NCBI GenBank assembly: GCA_016508695.1
Contig: VNKQ01000012.1
Location: 372,001-436,000, forward strand
Direction of reading: 5' to 3'
Source: Hyphodiscus hymeniophilus
Lineage: Eukaryota; Ascomycota; Leotiomycetes; Helotiales; Hyphodiscaceae
Length of the DNA: 64,000 nt
Part shown: positions 20,979 to 32,122 of the stretch, in pieces
Numbering within the stretch: the stretch's first letter is position 1
Layout: every line of letters begins with the position of its first letter
Notes under the pieces: model-generated
Told to the model about the DNA's origin: nothing
Database searches by the model: none
Seen by the model: only the letters and a program-made list of their open reading frames with translations
Translations under genes and position numbers: made by a program

Positions 20979-23218
20979 ATGGCATATGAACAACGCGAGT
21001 ATGGCGGACAAGGAAGAGGTGGAGGAGGTGCAGAAGGAGCCGGTGGCTACGAGGGGGGCGGCTTTGCGCGTGGAAGAGGGAGACGTAAGTTACTTCAGAT
21101 GTTGGGAATACTTTATGCATGCTCGACCAAAATCATTGTGAAGCAAGGCTTCATACGATCTAGGGAGAACGGTGGGAATGAAGAAATGCCTCCATCTGCC
21201 TACTGTGCTTTCAATAAACATTCGATTGCAATGAGATTCTGCTCCCTTTCCTTTGCTTCCATTTCAGCTTACCGTGTCAAGAAGCTCTGCATCTCGCAGT
21301 CAATATCACGTGAATATATCCCTGTTGCATTGCGAAGATCTGTTGTTCAAAGCAATGCTGACACTACGTTCTTCTAGGGCCCGTCACAGATTATGGATCT
21401 ACTTTGGCCCACTGGATGCGAAACAGGCAGCCAAGATACAAAGGGGGCTATCAAGGAGAGATGGAAAGACCTAGTGCGAGTTACATAATAGATGTAGGTT
21501 GCTCCCTGGTGATGTCCTCAAGACTGCTCATCTGACTCGAGTAGATGCTACCACCACTAGCAAGAATCCATCATCCCGCCGATTCAGTGCCCGCCAGGCA
21601 TTTACACTCCTCCCTGAATAAGATCAAACATCCAGTCAATGTTGTGAAATGGACACCCGAAGGTCGTCGATTACTCACGGCTTCAAGCAGTGGCGAATTC
21701 ACCCTCTGGAATGGCACAGGATTCAACTTCGAGACCATCATGCAAGCACATGATGTTGCTATCCGAGCTCTGTCTTACTCTCACAATGATGACTGGCTCA
21801 TATCAGCTGACCACGACGGCGTGATCAAATACTGGCAACCGAACTTCAACAACGTGCAACTTATTCAAGGCCACGCTGATCCCATTCGAGACATAGCATT
21901 CAGTCCCAACGACTCGAAGTTTGTCACAGCCTCTGATGATTCGACGCTCAAGATCTTCGATTTCGGTCGTGGCGAAGAAGAATTAACCCTATCCGGTCAC
22001 GGCTGGGATGCCAAAAGCTGCGACTGGCATCCCACTAAAGGGCTTCTCGTCTCGGGATCAAAAGACCATCTAGTAAAACTATGGGATCCACGAACAGGAC
22101 GTTGCCTAACAACCCTCCACGGACACAAAAATACAATAACAAAAGTTCTCTTTGAAAAGGTCAAGGGACAATGCTTAGCAACATCCGCACGAGACCAAAC
22201 AGCACGGGTCTTCGACCTCCGAATGATGCGGGACATATGCCTGCTCAAAGGCCACGAAAAGGACATTTCCACCATGGCCTGGCATCCAATTCATTCTTCC
22301 CTCCTCAGCACAGGCGGTGCAGACGGAGCGCTCTTTCATTACCTCCTCGACGAACCCAACGCTCCTCCCGGCGCCCCATTGACAGTGGCACCATACGAAT
22401 CTCCAGACCCTTCAACCGCACCCGCACAAACCATCTATCCAGCACACAAAATCCAACACGCGCACGACTTCTCCATATGGTCTCTCGACTGGCACCCTCT
22501 GGGACACATTCTCGCATCAGGATCCAATGACCGTGTCACACGTTTTTGGACACGTGTTCGTCCCGGCGAGACAGATATCTTCATGGATAGGTATCATATT
22601 GGAGAATCGGCTGCTGAGGCTCAAGGCACGTGGGATAGGCGTGGTGGTAGGAAACAACGACAGGAGGAAGAGGAGCAGGAGATGGAGGATGAGATGGAGG
22701 GATTGGTTGATCAGAAGATGCCGCCGAAACTTCCTGGATTCCAAGGTATTCCAGGTCTACCTTTACAAGCTAACGCTTCACAACCCCGTATGCCGGGCCT
22801 AGGAAATGTCCCACCTCCTCCTTTGCCCTTTGGCGCGAATGGTCCCCCGCCTCTCCTCCCAGGCATGGATCCCAACAATCCCCCCGACTTCGCTACACTG
22901 CAAGAGATGATGCGAAAAGCCGGCCTCCCACCACCTCCTCTCCCTGGTGCTGGAGGTCAATTACCACCGCCTCCACCTGGCATGCTACCCATGGGCTTAC
23001 CTCCTGGATTGGTACCCCCTCCTGGTAATTTCACTGGGTTTCCTCCTCCGCCTCCAGGAATGGGTCCACCTCCTTTCCCCATGCTTGGAACGGAAAATAA
23101 TGGCGCTGGAGGAGGGAATGAGCAAGGAGGAAGTGTGAGGAGGAGAGGGCCGCTGCCGAGTCAGGAAGAGAGTTTGCAGATGGAGCAGAGGAGGGGAAAA
23201 TATACCAGAGCGAGGTAG
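20979..23218 (+). CDS. pfs2: Polyadenylation factor Pfs2 (WDR33 type)
   Basis: This WD40 scaffold of the cleavage and polyadenylation factor bridges CPF modules and poly(A)-signal recognition. The model is join(20979..21084,21378..21493,21545..23218), 631 residues. A Gly/Arg-rich N-terminus joins RPVTDYGSTLAHWMRNRQP, then ARHLHSSLNKIKHPVNVVKW and seven WD repeats (for example LISADHDGVIKYWQPN, FVTASDDSTLKIFDF, LVSGSKDHLVKLWDP, LASGSNDRVTRFW). An acidic Glu-rich helix follows. The C-terminus is extremely Pro/Gly/Met-rich (PPPPPGMLPMGLPPG), as in filamentous fungal Pfs2 and animal WDR33 and unlike the shorter yeast protein. The first intron is 293 nt, long for this window. Confidence 0.93.
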
Positions 23219-23637
23219 ACGAATCAGGTGAAGACGTTGAAGGGATATGTTTGTATAAAAAAGTTCAGTTGGCGTTAGGCCAAAGTTTCATTGGCAGAAA
23301 TCGAGTGCACCGGTGACTTAAGCAGTGGATACATTCTTGATCTCAAAATACTATTTCATCATGCATGTTGTGATTATCCTATGCTATGCTATGCTGTGGT
23401 ATCAAATGCAAATGCAGTAATTCCAAAAATCAAACGCCATGCTATGCTCTTATAACCCAAGGTCAAATCAAATGTTCCCACAAAATTTCATCCGTCTGAT
23501 TCGCCTTTATAAAAAGCGAAACAATTCATCTGCAGACCCCACAACGACCTATGGGACCTTGTGAAGATTTCCAACAGCCCCGCATCGGTCTTCAACATTA
23601 TGACACTTCATGGATTCTTTTCTGACCCCAGATTTTC
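23219..23637. other. Convergent 3' intergenic region
   Basis: There is no gene. A short pentanucleotide tandem (CTATG, about 23381-23396) lies in this shared 3' flank of pfs2 (+) and nuc1 (-). Confidence 0.45.
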
Positions 23638-24681
23638 TCACAAACTCGAGTTCCTCGGGCTCCTCCTAGCCTCAACCTGCTTTACCACCTCCCCCTTCCC
23701 AAATGCTTTCTGCCTATCAGCATACTCTCTGATGACAAGTGCGCACACGGTATCAGCACACAGCCTCTTCCTCCTCTGCACAGGCAGTTTACTCGCAAAC
23801 TCCAGACCACTCGCCCTCTCCACCGCCTCTACAGGTACCTCGAAATCCGTCAACGGCTTCTCGTTCGGAATGGCAGCGTTCGGTAGAACGAAAGCGCCTA
23901 CAGCGACTGGGCCCGCAACTGTTCCGTCCTCGGCGAAAATGACTTTGTAGAAATGCGTTGGGACGGCGATGTTAGGTGGATTCCCAATGACTTCGTACGA
24001 GACACGCCATTTCCCATCCACAGCGTCTCGTTTGGGAAGGTATAATGGACCAGTGACGATGCGAACGGATGGATATCTCATCGTGAGTCTCCGACAGAAG
24101 TCTTCGAAATGCGCCCAGTAATCCCGATTAAAGCCCTCCCCTACTTGCGGGCACATGTTTGTGAGGAAGAAAGTATCGTTCATGGCGTCTTGACTCCATT
24201 TTGCATCTGCAGCTGGTACTTGATGTCCCCTATCATAGCCGGAGCGGGCATAATCCTTCAACTTCCCCCTGAACTTCTCGGGCACTGCTCCATCCTCTGC
24301 AAAGTAGGAATGTTTTCTGTCGCCGTTGGCTAGGGAGAGAGATTCGGCCGTTATGTGTTCTGCTACCCAAGAGGGGTTCCGCAGTCGACGATCGAAGGAA
24401 GAGATGAGTGCGTTTCGAGTAGCAAGATCTGCTACTGGGCCTGGGAATCCGTATTGGAACAGCCCAGCCGGGTCTACAGGTGGTAGGATCTTCTGTGCTC
24501 GAATTGGGAGTGCTCCTGGTATAGGAGCAGGGACCGACGTTGTAGATGTTGCAGACACGGCTGTTGATGAGGCTACTACTTGTGCTTTCTTCTCTGAGCG
24601 CGTCGAGTACATTGCGGCTGTTACGCCGGCGCCTGTGGCTGCAGAGACGGCTGCGATTATTGCTATGGTTGCTTTTGACAT
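23638..24681 (-). CDS. nuc1: Mitochondrial endonuclease G (Nuc1)
   Basis: This sugar-nonspecific DNA/RNA endonuclease of the mitochondrial intermembrane space is implicated in mtDNA turnover and cell death. It is an intronless 347-residue protein. The N-terminal hydrophobic stretch (ATIAIIAAVSAATGAGVTAAM) looks like a mitochondrial anchor or presequence. The DNA/RNA non-specific endonuclease domain has the signature DRGHQVPAAD (150-159, catalytic His153) and NDTFFLTNMCPQ with the metal-ligand Asn175. All expected active-site residues are present. The length fits fungal Nuc1. Confidence 0.93.
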   Translation of the reverse strand: MSKATIAIIAAVSAATGAGVTAAMYSTRSEKKAQVVASSTAVSATSTTSVPAPIPGALPIRAQKILPPVDPAGLFQYGFPGPVADLATRNALISSFDRRLRNPSWVAEHITAESLSLANGDRKHSYFAEDGAVPEKFRGKLKDYARSGYDRGHQVPAADAKWSQDAMNDTFFLTNMCPQVGEGFNRDYWAHFEDFCRRLTMRYPSVRIVTGPLYLPKRDAVDGKWRVSYEVIGNPPNIAVPTHFYKVIFAEDGTVAGPVAVGAFVLPNAAIPNEKPLTDFEVPVEAVERASGLEFASKLPVQRRKRLCADTVCALVIREYADRQKAFGKGEVVKQVEARRSPRNSSL

Positions 24682-25236
24682 TCTGAAGGGGGGCCACCGG
24701 GCTGGGATCGTCAGGAGTATTTATTGGGATCGAAGGAGAAATGGATGAATGATCGGGGGTCTGTCAGGGGAGAGACATATTTGAGTGATAGACGCGCGTG
24801 AGAAGATTTTGGAGATGATGTTGACTGGAGAAAAAATGGTCCAATGAGAGGCACGGTAAAGCTGATGCTGCGAGAGCGCACGGGACTTGCATCGCCTTGC
24901 CTTAGCGCGGTGGAATCATACCTTGATGGCTCATCTTTCTCGTCATTCACTGCCTCACCCGGACAAAGGAACAACAATCATGCTTTCCCCTTCCTTCTCC
25001 GACTCATATCAATCAGAACATAATTTGCACCTGATCTCCTCTTCTCCTTCGACACATTCTTCTCTTCCGCTGTAGATATATAAATCATTCGCTGTTCCTG
25101 TGCGAGTAGTCGCCGACAGTGGTACAACCTCCCCTGCACGAGATTGTCCCACGAGCTTCGTCCCACCAGCAGACCCGGACAGGGCGACGCACTTCCGCGA
25201 CAGACGCCGACTTTCCGTTCGTACCAGACAGTGGTC
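24682..25236. promoter_or_regulatory. Divergent promoter nuc1 / zrt3
   Basis: 555 bp lie between divergent starts, with CT-rich tracts on the plus strand near 24985-25070. No gene is seen. Confidence 0.4.
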
Positions 25237-26843
25237 ATGGATACCAAGATGAACAACGACACCCGAGGTTGGATCATGACAATAGTCAGTGGCATAGGTG
25301 TGTGTGACTCGAGGCTTGGATCCGAGAGCAGAGCCCCTCCATCAACCCCTCGTCGTGCGCTAACGTTTGGAAAGCATGTGTCATTGGAGCCAGTATCATA
25401 TGTGTCGACCTCATAATACGGCAGATTCCTAGCAAGAGGGATTTTAGGATTCAAGATAGCAATGTATTCCTTGCTGGTTCTCTGAGTTTGAGTTTCGGGG
25501 TTATGGTATGATCATCAAGAATTTGGGGGTCCGAAGGCTAATAAGATATTTCATAGATATTCTCAGCCCTGTACTCCATGCTACCGTCCTCGAAAAATTA
25601 CCTTATTGATGCGGGCTTTATCCCTTCGACTGCGGCTTGGATCCTTCTAGGCTGTTTTATGGGCGGCTTTGTGGGTATACAGATTGTGTCGAGGTTTTTG
25701 CACCACTATATCCCTTCGCACGTCGAGCAATGTGACCACACTCACAAAGAGTCATTCGCTGCACATGGACACGGTGGGCATATGAGCAGGACGGGAAGCC
25801 ATGCCAGGGGTCGACCAACGTCGCACAGTGGCCAGTTTGATGGAGCAACAAATTCGAGAAACTCCGAAACTAGCCCTCTGCTCTCTGAAAATGGGTCCTC
25901 CGAACGACCGAAGCTACCAAGCGGAAAGAACAAGAGCAAATCTCACAGAAAAGATCGATCTCGGTCCCGCGTAGCCTTTGAACGCAGACCGTCGATGATG
26001 GAAGTTCCAGCCAGAGTAATGTCATTTGTCAAAGACAGAAAGAATAACTGTGACGAAGGGGGACCATGTTTTGGGTATACCGATCCTTGCGGCCAAGAAT
26101 GCTTCAAGCACATTGGCCACAAAACCGGCACTGCCACAGACTCCCGTCATCCATCACTCATCCGCACCCACACAGGAAACTTCTCCTTCCGCCAACCAAA
26201 CCTATCCACCGCTGATGAGGAAGACGAGATCTCTTCGACAGCCACCGCCTACTCCCCTAGTCTTGCGGCCACTCGAGCAAACACCAGTGAGCAGCAGATG
26301 AATCAAGGCTGCGAATCCGACGACGATGATCTTGAAGGACAGCATACTCATCACCACCACGTGCCCGAAAATGCATTTATGGCTATTGGTCTCCAAACCT
26401 CCATTGCAATCGCTTTACACAAGCTTCCAGAAGGTTTCATCACCTACGCCACCAACCACGCCAATCCATCTTTAGGTCTCTCCGTGTTCATGGCTTTGTT
26501 CATCCATAACATCACCGAAGGCTTCGCTATGGCTCTGCCCTTATATCTCGCACTCGGAAGTCGGCTTCAGGCCATGCTGTGGGCGAGTCTACTAGGTGGT
26601 ATTAGCCAGCCGCTTGGTGCAGGCATCGCGGCTCTTTGGTTCAAAATTGCGGGACATGATGGCCATCAACCCGGAAGTGGGATTTATGGTGGCATGTTTG
26701 CGATCACGGCAGGTATTATGACTAGTGTTGCACTTCAGCTGTTCGTGGAAGGTTTGAGCTTGAATCACAATCGCAATTTGTGTGTTGCGTTTGCGTTTAT
26801 TGGGATGGCTATGATGGGCACGAGTGGCGCGTTAACAGCTTGA
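25237..26843 (+). CDS. zrt3: ZIP zinc transporter, Zrt3-like (vacuolar)
   Basis: This ZIP transporter most resembles yeast Zrt3, which exports Zn from the vacuole. The model is join(25237..25297,25375..25505,25557..26843), 492 residues. It starts MDTKMNNDTRGWIMTIVSG; a second in-frame Met (25249) could also serve. Early helices are ACVIGASIICVDLIIRQIP and VFLAGSLSLSFGVMIFSAL. The long cytosolic loop carries a His-rich patch, a Ser/Arg-rich segment, a Cys/His patch (CDEGGPCFGYTDPCGQECF) and HTHHHHVPENA. The metal-site helices are IALHKLPEGFITYATNH and ALFIHNITEGFAMALPL, with the conserved His and Glu ligands. The reconstructed N-terminal exons supply two membrane helices missing from the large third exon. 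Confidence 0.9.
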
Positions 26844-27829
26844 AGTTTTGGGGGACTTAGACTTCTGAGCTCGTTTAGGCCAGTAGTGGCCGAGTAGGAG
26901 TGAACAGGCAATCTGAATACATTGTATCATCGACTATAGACAAGGCATGATGGCGTTACTTGGGTTTTGGGATATGGACCGGTTGCACTGGTGGTCAGCA
27001 TTATGATTGTTCGGGACACACGATACCAACGGCTGGGGTTCTTTTAGATTGGGTAAACGTCGGCTGGAATACCAATCGTTGTTCTATATTTCTGAGCAAT
27101 GACTTGAATGGTTTTCTTCAGCTCGTCGTCTTGCGCCTGGTGCATAGGACTGCTGCTTTGCGTGTATTGAGCGAAGCGGCGACCGGTTATATGGAAACAC
27201 TCAAACTATTAAAGTCGAATCCATTCTTGCGGAGCATCCCACTGACTTGTCTTTCGGTTTTGCAGCCACGAAATTGTCTTGGGTACTTTCTGCTTCATTT
27301 GTGAACTGTCTGTAGGCTCTGAATCTTAGGCATGGGACTCTTTGAATTTAACACTGCCAGACTGCCAATTTTCTGTCCATTTCTGTTCAGCAACTTTTAG
27401 TATACTGAAACCAGACGATCGCTTGAAATAAAGAGCCCCGGCGAGAAAAGCAATGCTTGTCTACTCAGAATGTTCAAGAGTGTAGACTAACTGCAAATCT
27501 AGGGAGTTCCGGCATTACCCCACATTCTCTACTCCGCACCGGTTCAGCACGGGGGCCGGGATTAACCGCCCTACTGGTCTTTTCTACTTCTGTTTTCAGA
27601 TTCGAACTCTATTTCTTCTTCAATCTCAGGAGACAACGTATTACGATTGAAGTCTGCAGTTTCAGAGCTACGCGGTCCGTGTCATTCTGTGTTGCAAAAG
27701 AACAAGCACCATACTGTAACCCCGCTTTCCACAGAGACACAAGATTCAAAGAACCCCTGAGACCTCTTGGAAACAAAGTTACAAAGAAGTCTCGAAGATT
27801 CAGCTCTAAATCGAGCATTTTAATATTTG
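26844..27829. other. Intergenic region
   Basis: About 1 kb shows no recognisable gene. Open frames at 26960-27304 and 27457-27957 have no motifs or plausible splice partners. The right end is the promoter of the acyl-CoA synthetase gene. Confidence 0.4.
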
Positions 27830-29906
27830 ATGGCAAATTCCGACTCCTCCGCTCTAGCAAAACCTGCATATTTCAACTTCGCCCAAGATGTTGTCGATTG
27901 CTGGGCTGCGAAGGACAAGGACCAGCAAGCAATGTTCTGGGTATCCGAAGACTATAAGATCGAGCGGTCTCTGAGCTACAGCCACTTCAAGGTACAATCG
28001 CATCGGATTGCTCTTCTGTTCGAGCGCTTAGGTGTGAAGGCTGGGGACGTGGTGCTGATGATTCTGCCGAGGGTGCCAGAATGGTGAGTTGATTGCTCGT
28101 GGAATTGCATTAGGGGTGAAAATCGCAGTGATGACTTGGTAAGGTCCTAATCTCTCGAAGCTTTTGTGCAATTCGGACATAATGAGCTCTCAGGTCAGAA
28201 CCCTTCAAATCCCTGCAGATTCTCTGGCCAGAGGCATCGAATCGCTCAAAAGTTTTGAGATTTTAGGATCTCGGAAACAAAATAATCTAGGAGAGAAAGA
28301 AGAGTGGCTAATTGTGGGTATAGGTGGGAAATCGCAGTCGCTGCTCTCAGAATCGGAGTCATCATTTGTCCTGCTACCACATTACTTGTTGATAAAGATG
28401 TCGAGTTTCGATGTCAGCAGACGAGAGCGAAAGTATTCATCGGTAACGATGCCAGCACTGGGAAACTACAGAATGTCCGCCGTGGCTGTGCAGAACTCAA
28501 GATTGTCATTCGAATCGATGAGGCTGCGAGTAGTAGGGACGATGTTGTCGATTTTCGGGAGGCAATGAAAGAGATACCTCTTGATGCGGTGGTGAAGCAG
28601 AGGAGGACGAAAGCGGAAGATCCAGCGATAATATTCTTCACCTCTGGGACCTCTGGGCCTCCGAAAATGGTGCGACATAATCATGTGTCTTACCCTCTCG
28701 GTATGGACTCCAGGCAGTTTTGAGATCTCGGCTGATCTCCAAAAGCTCACACAATTACCGGTAAACACTGGCTACAGTTGTCTCCGGGAAAGCTGTATTG
28801 GAATCTGTCTGAGCAAGGTAACTTCCATTTCCGTGTGCGATGTCAAGTCACTAAATAGAAGCAACAGGATGGGCAAAAGCCGCCTGGTCATTCTTTGGAG
28901 CTTGGAACTGCGGCGCCAGCCTCTTCGTTCACGACGACCGCTCTTCATTCAGCGCCACCCGTCTCGTTGACAACATCCATAAATACCCCATCACGACTCT
29001 CTGCGCGCCGCCAACAGCATACCGACAGCTAGTGCTCCTGGAAAATCAAACGTATCTTAGCCACCATTTCCCTCGTGCCCTGGAGCATTGCACAGGGACA
29101 GGAGAACCTCTAAACGACAGCGTGATCAAGGTTTGGCAGCAGATGACAGCAATGGAAATTTATGATGGCTATGGCCAGACCGAGACTGTTCTCGTGTGCG
29201 GAAATTTCAAAGGAACAACGATCAAGCCTGGGAGTATGGGAAAACCGTCACCAGGTGTGCCACTCTATGTTATCGACGGAGAGGGTGGAGAATGTGGGGT
29301 TGGCGTTGAGGGAGATATTGCAATTTCGCGGGATAGAAAAGACTTCTTTGGCATTTTTGAGGGGTATTTGAACAATGATGGGACCTTGGATCATCGGACA
29401 AAAACCCTCGACGGTAAACAGTGGTATCTGACTAGTGATCGAGCAACGAGAGATGGAGATGGCTATTTCTGGTTCGTTGGCAGGGCGGATGATGTTATCA
29501 ACTCTTCTGGGTATCGTATCGGTAAGTCTTTCCCTCATTTACCCAGAAGAGAGAAATAGCTAAACTTAGCCCAGGTCCCTTTGAAGTGGAATCAACGCTC
29601 AAGCTCCACCCCGCAGTCATTGAAAGTGCAGTCGTTGCATCTCCCGACCCAACAAGAAGCGAAGTCGTCAAAGCATTCATTGTCCTTACCTCAGAATATG
29701 CCCAAAAGGCGAAATCAAAATCGAGTAGTGAGAGACTAATAAAAGAGATTCAGGAGTTTTGCAAGAAGAATGCGAGTCCATATAAGTATCCAAGAAAGGT
29801 ACAATTTGTGGACGCGAATTTCTTGCCGAAGACTATCAGTGGAAAGATCAAAAGGGCAGAATTGAAGATGATGGAATGGAGGAAGGCTGGACAAGCGAAA
29901 CTATAA
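27830..29906 (+). CDS. Medium-chain acyl-CoA synthetase (AMP-binding)
   Basis: This AMP-forming acid-CoA ligase resembles mitochondrial medium-chain acyl-CoA synthetases (ACSM). The model is join(27830..28083,28324..28700,28746..28817,28868..29521,29575..29906), 562 residues. Seen are the P-loop-like FFTSGTSGPPKM, YPLAHTITGKHWLQLSPGK, the YGQTE motif, DGYFWFVGRADDVINSSGY and the C-terminal SGKIKRAEL with the catalytic Lys region. All motifs of an active enzyme are present. Intron 1 is 240 nt, long for this genome, but joining its ends gives PEWWEIAVAALRIGV as expected. The ATG at 27830 was chosen. Substrate chain length cannot be read from sequence. Confidence 0.86.
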
Positions 29907-30326
29907 CTTCGAAGAAGGCTTCTTGCGAGCAACCTTATCGCCCATTTGCACCATTATTTATTGTGCAGTGTGCACGCAGGATAGGAGTTAGTAACAAGCA
30001 AGCGACCTTGTGTTGTTGTACCTCCTTTTCTCGAGATTTTAACATTAATTTACACTCGCTGCTAAGTGAAGGAAGTGTAAAAATCGTAATAGAATCACGG
30101 CATTCTCTATCCCAGAACTTCCATCGCCCAACGCAAGCGTAGATCTCAGACGAGGTTTGATAGAATCATAATCAACATAGAACCTTGCTGTGCTCGTCCT
30201 CTCAAATCATGTACAGTACGTTGATGCAGAGTGAATCGTACCAAAGAAACGGAATCAGCAAGTCACCCACCCCCGGCAGCGCCTCGAGTCCGCTAAGACC
30301 TTTCAGCCTCCAATGTCTAGACCTTA
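29907..30326. other. Convergent intergenic region
   Basis: 420 bp form the 3' flank of the acyl-CoA synthetase (+) and of the unrecognised gene (-). Nothing else is seen. Confidence 0.4.
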
Positions 30327-30899
30327 TTAGCTACAATCAAATCTACCACATCTATCCATCCACAGTTTCTCAGCCTTATCGCAGACCTTGCGGTCATTGG
30401 TCATCGAATTGGTGAGTACAAACGCAGAAGCCGCGATCGCAGCCCTAGGAGAATTCGTCTGACCATATCGCGGTGTCGTGTCCCCAGTGATCAACGACCA
30501 GTTGGCTTCATCGTTTGTGATATCTCTGTAGAGAGAAGCAAGTCCGCGCTGTTTCCCTTCAGAATATAACCAATTTTTGTATAGATCCTCGGTGAAGTAA
30601 AGGTAGAAGTCCGCCGCCCTTTGAGGACAGTCCAGATCCTCTGTCGGGGTTCCAGAGCTATAGGCCCATATGACTTCAGACTGCACTCGAAGCAATTCCT
30701 TCCCATAGGGCTCAAAGTCTGAGTCGCCATCGTGTTCGAATGTCCCGTAAGGGAATAGTGCAGCAGATTGGAGTACCGGTGCCAAGACCTTCCTTGTGGC
30801 CAGGGTGCCATGCTTTCTGAAACCCTCACGTACCCGGATACTTTTGCTAATGAGGGTATCAATCTCCTTCAAGGTCTCTGGAGACAAATCGGCAGCCAT
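30327..30899 (-). CDS. Unrecognised 190-residue protein
   Basis: I do not recognise this protein. It is one uninterrupted frame from an ATG (MAADLSPETLKEIDTLISK) to TAA. It looks soluble, acidic to neutral, and mostly helical, with no signal peptide or membrane segment. Aromatic-rich stretches such as RAADFYLYFTEDLYKNWLY and the C-terminal CDKAEKLWMDRCGRFDCS with three Cys are notable. Codon use looks protein-coding. It sits alone beside a gene-poor interval with possible decayed coding sequence, which would fit an accessory gene. A false positive is possible, but the length and regular composition argue for a real gene. Confidence 0.55.
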   Translation of the reverse strand: MAADLSPETLKEIDTLISKSIRVREGFRKHGTLATRKVLAPVLQSAALFPYGTFEHDGDSDFEPYGKELLRVQSEVIWAYSSGTPTEDLDCPQRAADFYLYFTEDLYKNWLYSEGKQRGLASLYRDITNDEANWSLITGDTTPRYGQTNSPRAAIAASAFVLTNSMTNDRKVCDKAEKLWMDRCGRFDCS

Positions 30900-32122
30900 G
30901 TGATTTAGGATTAATGCGATGCTTGTTGAGTGCTGAAGGCCGGGTCTGCAGCCTTTAGGAGAACTACCTTGGTGGGAAAGATGATCAGACGTTGAAGAAG
31001 AAGAGAAGCTGACGGCGTCAATGAAGTTCTTAAGCAGTCTTGCATTTCAGCAGCAGTCAGCGAGCTGTTTCCGTATTGTTTAGCTGAATGCTGCTCGCCC
31101 GTAATGCATATGAATATACTAATCAGCAATTTTGCGGCCAATTGACACAATACACATGTGCTTATGCGTTATTGTGTTACCTCACCTCCTAGCTAAAACG
31201 CCGGCAAGGCTGGCACTACGCTGAATAAATAAGGCTTACTAGCGCCCATACCTTGATACCAGAAACTCCGCAGAAAACAGTCGTCCAAGAGTAAAATAGC
31301 TGCGAGCGTCAAATTGCCCTAATAGTACGATACCACCTAGTACTTGGGTGACTCGCTTTGAAAGGCATATTCTATCTTGTAGAAAATGATTTCCGTGGAA
31401 ACTTGTGCAGGAAGGATGTCGACCAAACGTATTGTGGCTGTAGCCCCTCAGGAACTTAAAGATGTAGTCAGATGGCATCTCTGACTCAATCGAAGAATAT
31501 GGAGCATGAGAAACTGGCCTTTGAATCGGTATCATAGGCTCAGGTGGCCAGCTCCAAGTACCACGGCCCACAGGGCGCCGTCAAGGACGATTTAGGCCTA
31601 GAAATGAGGAGACCTGCGCCTAGTTCTTCAGATTTTAAGGCTGCACTGTCATATCGACACTCGCCGTATGCAATACCAGCTTAACATAGAGAAAAATATG
31701 TCCCAGATAGTTCATGCTCTGACTCCAAGTTGCGTTGCCGATTTACCATGAGAGCTTCAGAAAAACGTCGTATTCAGCGCTAGTCCCCATCTGGATGCCC
31801 TCAAGGGTAGGAGAAAAGTGTACAATGAAATTTATTGCTTTGTCAAACTCTCGTTGCTTGAAGCACGTGGAAAAATTGGAGCTGCGGAGAGTCTATGCCA
31901 CCCTCTCTATGTAAGTTCGGAAATGTAAAGTAGTTGGGAGGGATATCAACAGGAATCAGGATATCACTTCTCTTACCATCATAGGACGTTTCCAAATCGT
32001 CGAAAACTATTAAGCCATCCAGATTTCGTAAATTAATTCTGGTATACAGATTTAATCCAGAAACGCCCCAAGTCATGGTATCATCTGTTCTACAGCTTCT
32101 CGTATTCTCCTCGCAAGACAAA
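30900..32122. other. Gene-poor stretch with possible decayed coding sequence
   Basis: There is no intact gene. Two minus-strand open frames (31239-31571 with GRGTWSWPPEP; 31843-32160 with INLRNLDGLIVFDDLETSY) have protein-like composition but no start, splice pattern or family match. After 31843 a shifted frame continues with another protein-like segment (FKQREFDKAINFIVHFSP). This could be the remains of one or two genes. Confidence 0.3.

Noticed and set aside
31239..31571. TWSW motif suggesting a HET-domain heterokaryon incompatibility gene
   Set aside because: None of the other HET motifs are present; kept only as a possible gene remnant.
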